Assembly (NCBI GenBank): GCA_030682715.1
Contig: JAUXNQ010000065.1
Location: forward strand, 1 to 50,354
Direction: 5' to 3'
Length of the DNA: 50,354 nt
Source: Methylotenera sp.
GTDB lineage: Bacteria > Pseudomonadota > Gammaproteobacteria > Burkholderiales > Methylophilaceae
Part shown: in pieces, positions 37,392 through 45,205 of the stretch
Layout: the number at the start of each line of letters is the position of its first letter
Numbering within the stretch: position 1 is the stretch's first letter
Notes under the pieces: generated by a model
The model's database searches: none
Told to the model about the DNA's origin: nothing
The model's input: the letters and a program-made list of their open reading frames with translations, nothing else
Position numbers and translations under genes: made by a program

Positions 37392-39035
37392 TTACTCGTT
37401 TCCGTTTGTCCAGTTAGCCACCACACTCGCCACCATTCTAGGATTATCTTTCGCGAGTTGTTTTGCCGTCTCTATTTTTTGTTCATATGCTGGCTTGCTA
37501 ATTGAAACACTACCATCCTCACTGATATTAACAACAGTATCAGGCGCTTCGTTTTGATTATCAGCCCTTGTTGTAGGGGTTGTTAACTTATTCAATAATG
37601 GTTTTAAAGCCTTGCGATAAATAATCCATAAAGCGATTACACCAACCAAGAAACGTAACACATCTTTAGCATTTTCAATCACACGAGGATTCTCCCAAAG
37701 TGGAATAGCTGGCAACACTTGCTCAGGCTCTCCTGCAAATGGTGTATTAACAATCGTGAGCGAATCCCCGCGTTCGCGATTGAAACCCATGGCTTGCATC
37801 GCAAGATCATTAATCTGAGTTTTTTCTGCTTCAGTTAATGCTCTATAACTAACATTACCTGTCTTTTTATCAATCACAGGCATATTATTAACCACCACAG
37901 CAACATTTAAGCGCTTAATTCCGCCCATCGGCTGTTGCCTGTAGCTCACCGTTTTATCAACCTCATAGTTAGTTGTGAGATTTTTTTCACTATTGATTGG
38001 TGTTAGATTGGTAGCAAGTTGCCCATTAGCATCGACGCCACCCTCTGTAGTAATTGGAGCAGTTGCAGCTGGTGGAGGCTGATTAGATAGCGCACCAGGA
38101 ATACCTGCTGTATCTCCGTTAACGGATTGCGTTTCATTACTTTGCATGCTACGAACGGCTGCTACATCTGGTTGCTGATTCGGTTTGTAAGTTTCAGCAG
38201 CTTGCTCCTGTACTGAAAAATCGACCTCAGCGCTTGCTTCAGCTCGCACATTTTTAAGCCCTACAATTGGGCTAATGATTGACTCAACACGCTTAACGAT
38301 ACTTTGTTGAATCTCTTCAATGTATTTCAACTGCTCTGGATCTAGATTTTTTGCGCCTAATTTTTTAGTGGTATCTGAAAGTAAATTGCCATTTTGGTCG
38401 ACCACAGTGACATTCGCTATGGGTAAATTAGGGACACTACTTGCCACCAAATGCACGACCGCACTCACCTGTTGAGCGTCTAATGTTCTGCCAGGACGAA
38501 GATTTAATAATACAGATGCAGTGGGTTTTTGTTGATCACGCACAAAAACCGACGGCTTTGGAATTGCCAAATGAATTCTCGCCACATCTACCGCAGCGAT
38601 AGATTGAATACTACGCTCTAACTCACCCTCTAAACCACGCTGAAAGTTGACTTGCTCAACAAACTGAGACACACCAAATTTCTGATTCTCTAACAACTCA
38701 AAGCCGATATTGCCGCCTCTAGGCAAACCATCTGCGGCAAGCTTCAACCTAACCTGATGCACCTGCGCTGCAGGTACCATAATTGCTGTGCCACTGTCAG
38801 AAAACTTATAAGGAACATTCAGCTTTTCTAGTGCAGCGACAATTGAACCACCGTCTTTATCTGAGTAATTGGAAAACAGAACTCGATAGTCAGGCTGCTG
38901 GCTCCATAACCAAAATACAACCATTACCGCTACAACTGCAGCAATCCCTGCTACTAGAAGTAGCTTACTCCCCATCTGTGCGAATACGCCAGAACTACCC
39001 TCACTCACCAAGGTGGCGTCAGCTGCTGCCATCAC
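37392..39035 (-). CDS. fliF: Flagellar MS-ring protein FliF
   Basis: FliF forms the inner-membrane MS ring that starts basal-body assembly. The 547-residue protein has two membrane helices (about 24-44, LLLVAGIAAVVAVMVVFWLW; and about 447-467, VLRFLVGVIALWIIYRKAL). A periplasmic ring region lies between them, with YRVLFSNYSDKDGGSIVAAL and PSVFVRDQQKPTASVLLNL. The C-terminal cytoplasmic tail binds FliG. It opens the minus-strand fliF-R run and diverges from fliE. Confidence 0.97.
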   Translation of the reverse strand: MMAAADATLVSEGSSGVFAQMGSKLLLVAGIAAVVAVMVVFWLWSQQPDYRVLFSNYSDKDGGSIVAALEKLNVPYKFSDSGTAIMVPAAQVHQVRLKLAADGLPRGGNIGFELLENQKFGVSQFVEQVNFQRGLEGELERSIQSIAAVDVARIHLAIPKPSVFVRDQQKPTASVLLNLRPGRTLDAQQVSAVVHLVASSVPNLPIANVTVVDQNGNLLSDTTKKLGAKNLDPEQLKYIEEIQQSIVKRVESIISPIVGLKNVRAEASAEVDFSVQEQAAETYKPNQQPDVAAVRSMQSNETQSVNGDTAGIPGALSNQPPPAATAPITTEGGVDANGQLATNLTPINSEKNLTTNYEVDKTVSYRQQPMGGIKRLNVAVVVNNMPVIDKKTGNVSYRALTEAEKTQINDLAMQAMGFNRERGDSLTIVNTPFAGEPEQVLPAIPLWENPRVIENAKDVLRFLVGVIALWIIYRKALKPLLNKLTTPTTRADNQNEAPDTVVNISEDGSVSISKPAYEQKIETAKQLAKDNPRMVASVVANWTNGNE

Positions 39036-39077
39036 GTTTCTCCATTAAACTCTAAACACGTTACTACATATCAAGTC

Positions 39078-39108
39078 GGCATAACCACTAGTTAATCGAC
39101 ATTATGCC
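39078..39108. repeat. Inverted repeat in the fliF-fliE divergent region
   Basis: GGCATAA (39078-39084) is inverted exactly as TTATGCC (39102-39108), 17 nt apart. It lies between the divergent fliF and fliE genes, about 40 nt upstream of the fliF ATG. The spacing of two half-sites about two turns apart fits a dimeric regulator. No sigma-28 match was found here, in keeping with these being earlier genes. Confidence 0.4.
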
Positions 39109-39122
39109 AATTCCATCTCACA

Positions 39123-39216
39123 TCTAACCTAAGAATAGAGTGATTTTACTCTTCTTATTTAGCAGCTTGATATTTCAAATCAATGTTAAATTAGCAATGA
39201 GAAATTTTAGGTTAGA
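39123..39216 (+). promoter_or_regulatory. Structured fliE leader
   Basis: TCTAACCTAA (39123-39132) is exactly inverted as TTAGGTTAGA (39207-39216), ending 8 nt before the GGGAGG ribosome-binding site of fliE. Inside it AGAGT/ACTCT (39137-39141, 39148-39152), extended by AAGA/TCTT, forms a further hairpin. If transcribed, this would fold the whole fliE leader and could affect ribosome access. No known riboswitch was recognised. Confidence 0.4.
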
Positions 39217-39235
39217 TATTAATGGGAGGTCAATC

Positions 39236-39592
39236 ATGAAAGCAGGTGGTATCGATTCAAGCAGAATAGAATCTATGCTTGCACAAATGAGGGCAGTAGC
39301 ACAACGTCCACAAACAGAGGGTATTGCAAATCTAACATCCCCTATCAATGCAAACAAGAGTACTGGGAAAATTGACTTTGCAGATGCGCTGAAAGCATCT
39401 TTGAATCAAGTTAACCAAGTACAAAAGAAAGCTGAAACATTGGGTAAAAACTTTGCTTTAGGTGATGATAGCGTCAGCTTGTCAGACGTAATGATTGCTG
39501 GACAAAAAGCAAACATATCTTTCCAAGCAACGATTCAGGTGCGCAACAAATTGGTTTCTGCCTACCAAGACATTATGAGCATGCAGATCTAA
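39236..39592 (+). CDS. fliE: Flagellar hook-basal body complex protein FliE
   Basis: FliE connects the MS ring and export gate to the rod. The 118-residue protein has the FliE C-terminal core (about 45-118; FADALKASLNQVNQVQKKAE, LSDVMIAGQKANISFQATIQ, VRNKLVSAYQDIMSMQI). The ATG at 39236 is fixed by GGGAGG at 39224-39229; the open frame upstream to 39140 is not needed. It is the only plus-strand gene in this half of the cluster. Its stop overlaps the opposing fhlB stop by 4 nt. Confidence 0.95.
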   Translation: MKAGGIDSSRIESMLAQMRAVAQRPQTEGIANLTSPINANKSTGKIDFADALKASLNQVNQVQKKAETLGKNFALGDDSVSLSDVMIAGQKANISFQATIQVRNKLVSAYQDIMSMQI

Positions 39593-39948
39593 GACTTAAA
39601 CAACTCTTCATCCACTGCATCGGCTCTAGCCTCTTCTAAACGATAAAGCCAAGATAGAATTTCAGCAATTGCTTGATAAAGTGCAGGTGGAATATGGTCA
39701 TCCATATCTACCTGCATCAATAGTGCAACCAAATCTTTAGATTCATGCACAAAAATATCGTGCTGTTTCGCTCTAGCAATAATTTGCTCAGCAATTAAAC
39801 CACGCCCTTTAGCAACCACTCGTGGCGCATAGTCACCTGTAGCATACGTGAGTGCAATTGCCTGCTGGTTAGGATTGTGGGAACTATGCGGATTTGGTGC
39901 AAGCCCCAGATTAGGATTCAACAACTTACTTTCTTCAGCCTTACTCAT
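39589..39948 (-). CDS. fhlB: FhlB: free-standing FlhB C-terminal-domain homologue
   Basis: The 119-residue protein aligns with the cytoplasmic C-terminal domain of FlhB/YscU export-switch proteins: QAIALTYATGDYAPRVVAKG, then IPPALYQAIAEILSWLY. It has no membrane segments. The autocleavage motif NPTH of FlhB is replaced in register by NPNQ (residues 25-28), so the asparagine-proline is kept but the threonine-histidine is not. It may substitute for or compete with cleaved FlhB in binding FliK or export substrates. It overlaps the upstream FliK-like gene by 8 nt and the opposing fliE stop by 4 nt. Confidence 0.88.
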   Translation of the reverse strand: MSKAEESKLLNPNLGLAPNPHSSHNPNQQAIALTYATGDYAPRVVAKGRGLIAEQIIARAKQHDIFVHESKDLVALLMQVDMDDHIPPALYQAIAEILSWLYRLEEARADAVDEELFKS

Positions 39949-40906
39949 ACGCAGAAATAACCAAACCGTCTAATTGTAAGCCAGTGTCACTGATAGCTTG
40001 CGTTAACCCTCGACTTTGACGCTTAAGCGCATCCAAAGTTTCACTTTGTTCTGCACGCAAATTAATGGATATATATCCATCAACAATCGTTAGCTTAGCA
40101 GCTACAACACCCAAATGTGGGAAAGTTAACTTTACCTCACTTATCACAGACCTAGCGACATCATCACGCTCACTAGCATGCTCATCACCCTCTCGCTGCT
40201 CCAAATACACATCCCATTCCATTTTCTGCCCAGGCCACACTTCACCATGCCAGTTAAGACGATTCTGCTCAAGTATTGCTAATTGCTGTGATGTCAACGT
40301 TGCAATCTGCGCTTGATTTTGGGTTTGGGTTTGATTCTGAGGCTCCTGCATCACTGCGGCCAAGGTGCGTCCACCTTGTAACATCTCACTTAAATGAGAC
40401 TCATAGAACAACCCACTATTTGCAACAGCTTGCCTCAAACCTTGAGCAACCATTTGAGGATCTTTCGGACTTTGAGTAACCACAACAGCTGCTTCAAATT
40501 TATTAGAGACGCCGTTCTTCTCAGCTTCTTGTAAATATTGCCCGATTAAACGGGCTCCGGGACTTAGTAACGCAGACCCATCTGTAGGCTTGGTTGTTTG
40601 TGGTGTAAATAAAAAAGTAGGCACTGGGGCATCTTGAACGTATCGCAACGTTATAGATTGCCCCACATGTGCAGCGTTACCTAAATCCATTTTCAACACT
40701 GCATTATCAACTTTAACCAAGAAAGCTTTGCCGTCGACTCTTGAAAGTACCTGAGCAGAATATTCACGACCTAGCGCAAACTGTGTCGCCCTTGCGCTTG
40801 ACTCTTGCGATGCAGTGCCTATATTGTCAGATGCTAAAACTGGCAATAGTTTACCTACTGGTGCTGGACCAGGACTAATACTTAAATTGTCAGGCAGTTT
40901 AAGCAT
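39941..40906 (-). CDS. Second FliK-like (hook-length control domain) protein
   Basis: The 321-residue protein has a C-terminal domain (about 240-321; VISEVKLTFPHLGVVAAKL, TIVDGYISINLRAEQSET) resembling the FliK C-terminal switch domain. The N-terminal part is variable and holds REYSAQVLSRVDGKAFLVKV at about 48-67. It lacks the LNPP motif seen in FliK at 32.4-33.7 kb and is less rich in Ser and Gln. It is fused to fhlB by an 8-nt overlap, so the pair probably acts together on the export switch. Whether it is secreted is not known. It lies 12 nt after fliT. Confidence 0.78.
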   Translation of the reverse strand: MLKLPDNLSISPGPAPVGKLLPVLASDNIGTASQESSARATQFALGREYSAQVLSRVDGKAFLVKVDNAVLKMDLGNAAHVGQSITLRYVQDAPVPTFLFTPQTTKPTDGSALLSPGARLIGQYLQEAEKNGVSNKFEAAVVVTQSPKDPQMVAQGLRQAVANSGLFYESHLSEMLQGGRTLAAVMQEPQNQTQTQNQAQIATLTSQQLAILEQNRLNWHGEVWPGQKMEWDVYLEQREGDEHASERDDVARSVISEVKLTFPHLGVVAAKLTIVDGYISINLRAEQSETLDALKRQSRGLTQAISDTGLQLDGLVISAYE

Positions 40907-40918
40907 ATAGCATTGAAG

Positions 40919-41242
40919 TTACCGACTGTAAGCTTGCGTCAGCCTTCTTTCCGTTTGATTATTATTCATCAACGCATTCAACCTTGCCATCCATGGTGAG
41001 ATTAAATTACGAATCTCACGATCATCAGCAAGAATACTTTTAATACTTGCCACCTTACGATTTAACGCCTCAGTTGGTAGCGGCTGCGCATCCTCAATTG
41101 TTTTAAGTGTGGCAACATGTTGCGCACAAAAAGCCTCAAGCTCTGTTAACTTTTCCCAATCTTCCATTTTTGCTGCATGTAACATCTGTTGCATGATCTT
41201 AGCAACCGCTTCATAAAGCTGAATAGTATTTTGATATTCCAT
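40919..41242 (-). CDS. fliT: Flagellar protein FliT
   Basis: FliT is the export chaperone for the filament cap FliD and, in enteric bacteria, also a regulator of FlhDC. The 107-residue protein is helical, with the N-terminal YEAVAKIMQQMLHAAKMEDW and a central ASIKSILADDREIRNLISPW. It lies in the fliD-fliS-fliT order, following fliS by 15 nt. Sequence conservation in this family is low, so the call rests on both the helical pattern and position. Confidence 0.82.
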   Translation of the reverse strand: MEYQNTIQLYEAVAKIMQQMLHAAKMEDWEKLTELEAFCAQHVATLKTIEDAQPLPTEALNRKVASIKSILADDREIRNLISPWMARLNALMNNNQTERRLTQAYSR

Positions 41243-41257
41243 TACTTTAATCCCTCA

Positions 41258-41737
41258 CTAAACTTTAGCCTGATACGCATAATTTTGCGCAACACCTACG
41301 CCTTGCTGATTACTTTTTGCTTGATTCAGCACTTGAGCTGTTGCTTTATTAGTATCAATAGCCTCCCATGCGCTCTTCAAATCCAGTAACAACTTAATCA
41401 CTTCCTGTACTTGCTCTGGTTGATTACGCACGTTAGCAGACGCCAATTTACTACTCATATACACATAAAGTGCATCTAGACTTTCTGCAATTTCACCACC
41501 AGCTTTTCTATCAAGACTGAGCCTGAGACCACTCTCAATAATCATGATTGCTTTTGACAACATTGCACCTTTTTGCTCAATCTCTTTACGCTGCATAGAT
41601 GCAACCGCGCTATGACAAGCAGCAATCGCACCATCATAAAGCATCACAATCAACTTTACAGGGCTCGCAGCCAAGACTCCAGTCTCTACACCGACTTTGG
41701 CATACCCGTTAACACCTTTTTGGTTTAATCCAAACAT
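41258..41737 (-). CDS. fliS: Flagellar export chaperone FliS
   Basis: FliS binds the C-terminus of flagellin and prevents premature polymerisation. The 159-residue helical protein has the family block ASPVKLIVMLYDGAIAACHSA (shortened here) near residue 27-45, then RKEIEQKGAMLSKAIMIIES and AIDTNKA. The ATG at 41737 is preferred over one at 41743, as the AAAAGG site lies 7 nt upstream of the former and abuts the latter. It follows fliD by 21 nt. Confidence 0.93.
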   Translation of the reverse strand: MFGLNQKGVNGYAKVGVETGVLAASPVKLIVMLYDGAIAACHSAVASMQRKEIEQKGAMLSKAIMIIESGLRLSLDRKAGGEIAESLDALYVYMSSKLASANVRNQPEQVQEVIKLLLDLKSAWEAIDTNKATAQVLNQAKSNQQGVGVAQNYAYQAKV

Positions 41738-41758
41738 AACCATACCTTTTACTATTAA

Positions 41759-43444
41759 TTATCGCGCGTTAAGTGCAGCAATTTGTTGTGTAAGGAAATT
41801 ACTGGTTGACGACATGCTAGTCAACAATACATCAAGCTTAGAGTACTGTGCTCTATAGCGGCTTTCAATCACAGTCAAGCGCGCATTCAATCGTTCAGTT
41901 TGCGTATTTAAACGCTCAATCGAGCTGTTTATACCACCTGTTCTTGCTGCTAATATTCCATCTTCACTAAGCAGATTTTCTAACAAAGTGCTCAACTTAG
42001 CTGCATAACCAAGACTAAAATTTACGGTACCGCGCGCACCTAATGCACCACCCGCCACATTAATCGTCAACCCTTCACTGGCATCACCTAACGGACCACT
42101 CAAATTTGTACCATTAGCTGTGGCAGCTACGCCATTAATAGACCCTTGTGCATTTAATAATGTAGTACCAAGCTGCGTCACACTAACAGCATATGTACCT
42201 TCTTGCGTTTTAGATGTGCTACTCACAAAACTGATTTGGGGATCAGTCGCTCTAGCAGTTGCAGCAAACAAACTTGCTATATCGCTAAAGTTACTACTAA
42301 CCGCATTGGTAAATTTAGTATCATCTAGGCTCAATTTACCATCACGCTGAAATGACACACCGATCTGTGAAAGCGTGTTTAGCGAGCCGCCATTGGCAAC
42401 CGCCGTATTCATGACAGATCGAATCTGGTTGATAATAGAACGAGCTGTAGAATCACCCAACAATGCGCCATTCGCCTTACCAGTATCATCAAATTTTGTC
42501 AGGTTACGTAAAGTCGTGTCTAACTTGTTAAAAGCATCTACAAATGCAGTAACAGAGGTCTTAACAGCCTCCTGATTACTAACAACCGTTAAACTCAATG
42601 CTGTTCCAGATGTCAAGCCCACTAAATTTAGCGTTACACCTTCAATCGCATCACTGATGGTATTACTGGATTTCACAATATCAATACCATCAATTTTTAG
42701 CATTGCATTTTTGGCATCTTGTAACGATGTTAGATTTTTACCATTACCCACCGTGGCCTGCGGATCGTATGCCAACCTTGACAAGCCAGTTGCGTCAAGA
42801 TTATTACCATCGCCATCAGCCACAGTAATTTTAAGACTATTAACCTCACCTGTATCTTTTGAAGTAATGACGAGTCGATTGGTAGTACCATCATTAACAA
42901 TGCTGGCACTGACACTACCATCCGCAGCGTTAATCGCATCACGCACACCCGCCAATGTGTTATTAGAACTATCAATGGTGATATTAAGATCAGATTTAGC
43001 TGCGTTTGGTGTGAAAGAACTCGGTGTGAATGGGCTAGCCACCTCAGGCGTAAACGTGCCAAACGAAATCGTCAGACTACCAGTACCAACAATATCTGAA
43101 ACATTTGAAAATCCCCCCACACTCAATTTCTGCGATTTTGCTAACTGACTAACACTGATATCGTAACTACCAACAGTTGCACTTCCCGTTGAAGTTGCGG
43201 TTAGCACACTAGTATTGCTCGAAGTAACACTTTGTGCATTAAATTTAGATAAACTTGAAAGCGCACTAACAGAAGACTGAAACGTAGACAGTGCACTTTT
43301 AAGTGTACCATATGCTGAAATTTGTGATTGATATGCTGTTTTTTGTGTTGCGACTTTATTTAAAGGCGCTCTTTCAACACTCATCAAGTTACTCACAATG
43401 GTATTAACATCAAGGACAGAGCCTATTCCTGAAGTTGTAGCCAT
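41759..43444 (-). CDS. fliD: Flagellar filament cap protein FliD (HAP2)
   Basis: FliD caps the filament tip and promotes flagellin insertion. The 561-residue protein has the N-terminal FliD domain (GIGSVLDVNTIVSNLMSVER, about 6-25). It has a Ser/Thr/Asn-rich middle and a C-terminal coiled-coil region (RLNTQTERLNARLTVIESRY, LLTSMSSTSNFLTQQIAALN). AGGAG lies upstream of the ATG. No FliA promoter was found in the 147-nt gap to flaG, so it may be read from fliC. Confidence 0.95.
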   Translation of the reverse strand: MATTSGIGSVLDVNTIVSNLMSVERAPLNKVATQKTAYQSQISAYGTLKSALSTFQSSVSALSSLSKFNAQSVTSSNTSVLTATSTGSATVGSYDISVSQLAKSQKLSVGGFSNVSDIVGTGSLTISFGTFTPEVASPFTPSSFTPNAAKSDLNITIDSSNNTLAGVRDAINAADGSVSASIVNDGTTNRLVITSKDTGEVNSLKITVADGDGNNLDATGLSRLAYDPQATVGNGKNLTSLQDAKNAMLKIDGIDIVKSSNTISDAIEGVTLNLVGLTSGTALSLTVVSNQEAVKTSVTAFVDAFNKLDTTLRNLTKFDDTGKANGALLGDSTARSIINQIRSVMNTAVANGGSLNTLSQIGVSFQRDGKLSLDDTKFTNAVSSNFSDIASLFAATARATDPQISFVSSTSKTQEGTYAVSVTQLGTTLLNAQGSINGVAATANGTNLSGPLGDASEGLTINVAGGALGARGTVNFSLGYAAKLSTLLENLLSEDGILAARTGGINSSIERLNTQTERLNARLTVIESRYRAQYSKLDVLLTSMSSTSNFLTQQIAALNAR

Positions 43445-43591
43445 AATGATTCTCCTCGTTAAAATTACTAGTTAAATGCTTGCCACTTTTTTACATATAA
43501 AACACACAAATACATTTAATCCAACAAGCATAATTTATAAACAAAAATTCATTTACTTAATAAAGCATTAAAACAAGCCTCTTATTAAAAA

Positions 43592-43993
43592 TTAAGCTTG
43601 CTCTCTAACTACTAGACCCTGCAATCTTCCTAAAGTTTTGGAGAATGCCAAGACCTCTTCATTTGGTATTTGCCTTAATACCTTATCGGTCGCAGTATCA
43701 ACAACTTTAACAATGACCCGATCTGATTCTTCATCCATTGTAAATTGAACTGTTTGCAATGCTGGCGCAACGAGTTCATTGAGCTTTTTCACTGCGTTTG
43801 ACAAAGCCACTTTATCAACCTCAGCAGATTGCCTTGTCTCTGGCTTGACGCCCTCAACTTTATCAACGGCTTTAGTACTATCAACAGCTTTAGTGCCAGC
43901 CAAGTCTGAAAAAGCATTTTGGCCCCCGGCAATATTTTGCACGGCGGCCACATTTTTTACTGCACCATAACCATCTAACGATGAACTAAACAT
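43592..43993 (-). CDS. flaG: FlaG family protein
   Basis: FlaG proteins influence filament length in several bacteria. The 133-residue protein has the FlaG domain at the C-terminus (about 70-130; FTMDEESDRVIVKVVDTATD, KVLRQIPNEEVLAFSKTLGR). Its N-terminal half is low-complexity, with the repeated Ala-Val-Asp-Ser/Lys motif TKAVDSTKAVDKVEG. The ATG at 43993 is set by AGGAGG; an upstream GTG at 44017 lies inside the fliC terminator hairpin. It sits between fliC and fliD, a common position. Confidence 0.92.
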   Translation of the reverse strand: MFSSSLDGYGAVKNVAAVQNIAGGQNAFSDLAGTKAVDSTKAVDKVEGVKPETRQSAEVDKVALSNAVKKLNELVAPALQTVQFTMDEESDRVIVKVVDTATDKVLRQIPNEEVLAFSKTLGRLQGLVVREQA

Positions 43994-44005
43994 GATTTTT
44001 CCTCC

Positions 44006-44037
44006 TAAAAACCCCACAGGATGATCAGTCCTGTGGG
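44006..44037 (-). terminator. Intrinsic terminator after fliC
   Basis: On the minus strand CCCACAGGA pairs perfectly with TCCTGTGGG (44029-44037 and 44013-44021) around a 7-nt loop and is followed by GTTTTT. It lies between the fliC stop at 44064 and the flaG ribosome-binding site. Partial read-through would give abundant fliC mRNA and less flaG-fliDST message. Confidence 0.85.
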
Positions 44038-44063
44038 TAATAAGGGCCTTACATTTCTAAAAC

Positions 44064-44861
44064 TTAACCTCTTAACAGTGACAACACATTGTTTGGCAAT
44101 GAGTTCGCTTGCGCCAACATCGCAGTACCTGCTTGTTGTAAGATTTGGCCACGTGTCAAGTTAGCTGTTTCTGCCGCGAAGTCAGCATCCATGATGCGCG
44201 ATTTAGCTGCTGATTGGTTCTCAACTGACACTTGTAAGTTACTTACCACAGATTCAAAACGGTTTTGAATCGCACCTAATGTTGCACGGTTAGTATTGGC
44301 AGAAGTTAATGCTGCGTCAATCGCTGTAACCGCCGCAGAAGCGCCTGCTACAGTAGAAATAGTACCTGAGATTGATGCCGCAGTAACTGAAGCGGTACTA
44401 ATTGTATCGCCAGCATCTGCACCCACTTGGAATGTTTGAGCAGCACCAAACACAGCACTACCATTAAATTTAGTTGAGGTTGAAAGACGTGTAACCTCTG
44501 CTGTCAATTGTGTAAACTCAGCCTCTAAGTTAGCACGGTCTGCACTTGTATTGGTACCGTTGATTGATTGAACAGCTAGTTCACGCATACGTTGCAATGC
44601 ATCAGTTTGTTTAGACAAGCCACCCTCAGCAACCTGTGCGAAAGAGATAGCGTCGTTAGCGTTACGAATTGCAACTTGTTGACCACGTACTTGTGAGTCC
44701 ATACGTGTAGCAATTGCCAAACCAGCCGCATCATCTTTAGCGCTGTTGATACGCAAGCCAGAAGATAAACGTTGTAGCGATGTGTTTAATGCGCTTTGTG
44801 ATGCATTTAAGTTACGTTGTGTGTTTAGTGACGCAATATTTGTATTGATAACTGAAGCCAT
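44064..44861 (-). CDS. fliC: Flagellin FliC
   Basis: FliC is the filament subunit. At 265 residues it is a short flagellin. The N-terminal D0/D1 is intact (LNTQRNLNASQSALNTSLQR, SSGLRINSAKDDAAGLAIA) and so is the C-terminal D1/D0 (SRIMDADFAAETANLTRGQ, LSLLRG). The variable region is reduced to about 50 residues rich in Ser, Thr and Ala (about 140-195). Such exposed Ser/Thr stretches are typical O-glycosylation targets, and a GT41-type transferase gene lies directly upstream. Two FliA promoters and a strong terminator bracket it, as expected for the most highly expressed late gene. Confidence 0.97.
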   Translation of the reverse strand: MASVINTNIASLNTQRNLNASQSALNTSLQRLSSGLRINSAKDDAAGLAIATRMDSQVRGQQVAIRNANDAISFAQVAEGGLSKQTDALQRMRELAVQSINGTNTSADRANLEAEFTQLTAEVTRLSTSTKFNGSAVFGAAQTFQVGADAGDTISTASVTAASISGTISTVAGASAAVTAIDAALTSANTNRATLGAIQNRFESVVSNLQVSVENQSAAKSRIMDADFAAETANLTRGQILQQAGTAMLAQANSLPNNVLSLLRG

Positions 44862-44951
44862 TTTAATTCTCCTAATATTTAGTTAATTACAACTACATCT
44901 TGTTGCTTTTAGCTTTGCAATTCAGCTCAATTTGCGCTGCTGTTATTTCTG

Positions 44952-44978
44952 TTATCGGTAAGTTTTTTAGAAAGTTTA
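44952..44978 (-). promoter_or_regulatory. Proximal FliA promoter of fliC
   Basis: On the minus strand TAAACTTT (44978-44971), an 11-nt spacer and ACCGATAA (44959-44952) match the sigma-28 consensus at 14 of 16 positions. Transcription would start about 85 nt upstream of the flagellin ATG. Confidence 0.85.
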
Positions 44979-45065
44979 GGGTCACATTTAAATATTTTTT
45001 AATTCTGACATTTCCTAGCTAGCACTTTCTTTTCACCTATCAATTAAGCAATCCTGATGTTTAGG

Positions 45066-45092
45066 ATATCGGTTAGTTCAGATAAATCTTTA
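45066..45092 (-). promoter_or_regulatory. Distal FliA promoter of fliC
   Basis: On the minus strand TAAAGATT (45092-45085), an 11-nt spacer and ACCGATAT (45073-45066) match the sigma-28 consensus at 13 of 16 positions. It lies 114 bp upstream of the proximal fliC promoter in the same direction, so flagellin may have tandem FliA promoters. Confidence 0.65.
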
Positions 45093-45205
45093 GGAGATTT
45101 TTTGCAAACTTTAGTATTTTCAAAAAGATATTGTCAGAAAATTCTATTTAAAACATTGATTTATATTATTTAAATGAGATTAAACAATATAAAACTGATA
45201 GCAGA

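Larger units (their letters stand above)
44862..45205 (-). other. fliC upstream region (344 nt)
   Basis: No gene is seen here. It carries the two FliA promoters listed separately and is otherwise AT-rich (45093-45205), with no clear terminator for the upstream glycosyltransferase gene. The proximal promoter leaves an untranslated leader of about 85 nt before the fliC ATG. A good AGGAG ribosome-binding site lies 6-10 nt upstream of that ATG. Confidence 0.7.

Noticed and set aside
39073-39080. GCCGACTT on the minus strand as a FliA -10 for fliF
   Set aside because: The sequence 11 nt upstream (TCGATTAA) does not resemble a sigma-28 -35 element, and fliF is an early gene.
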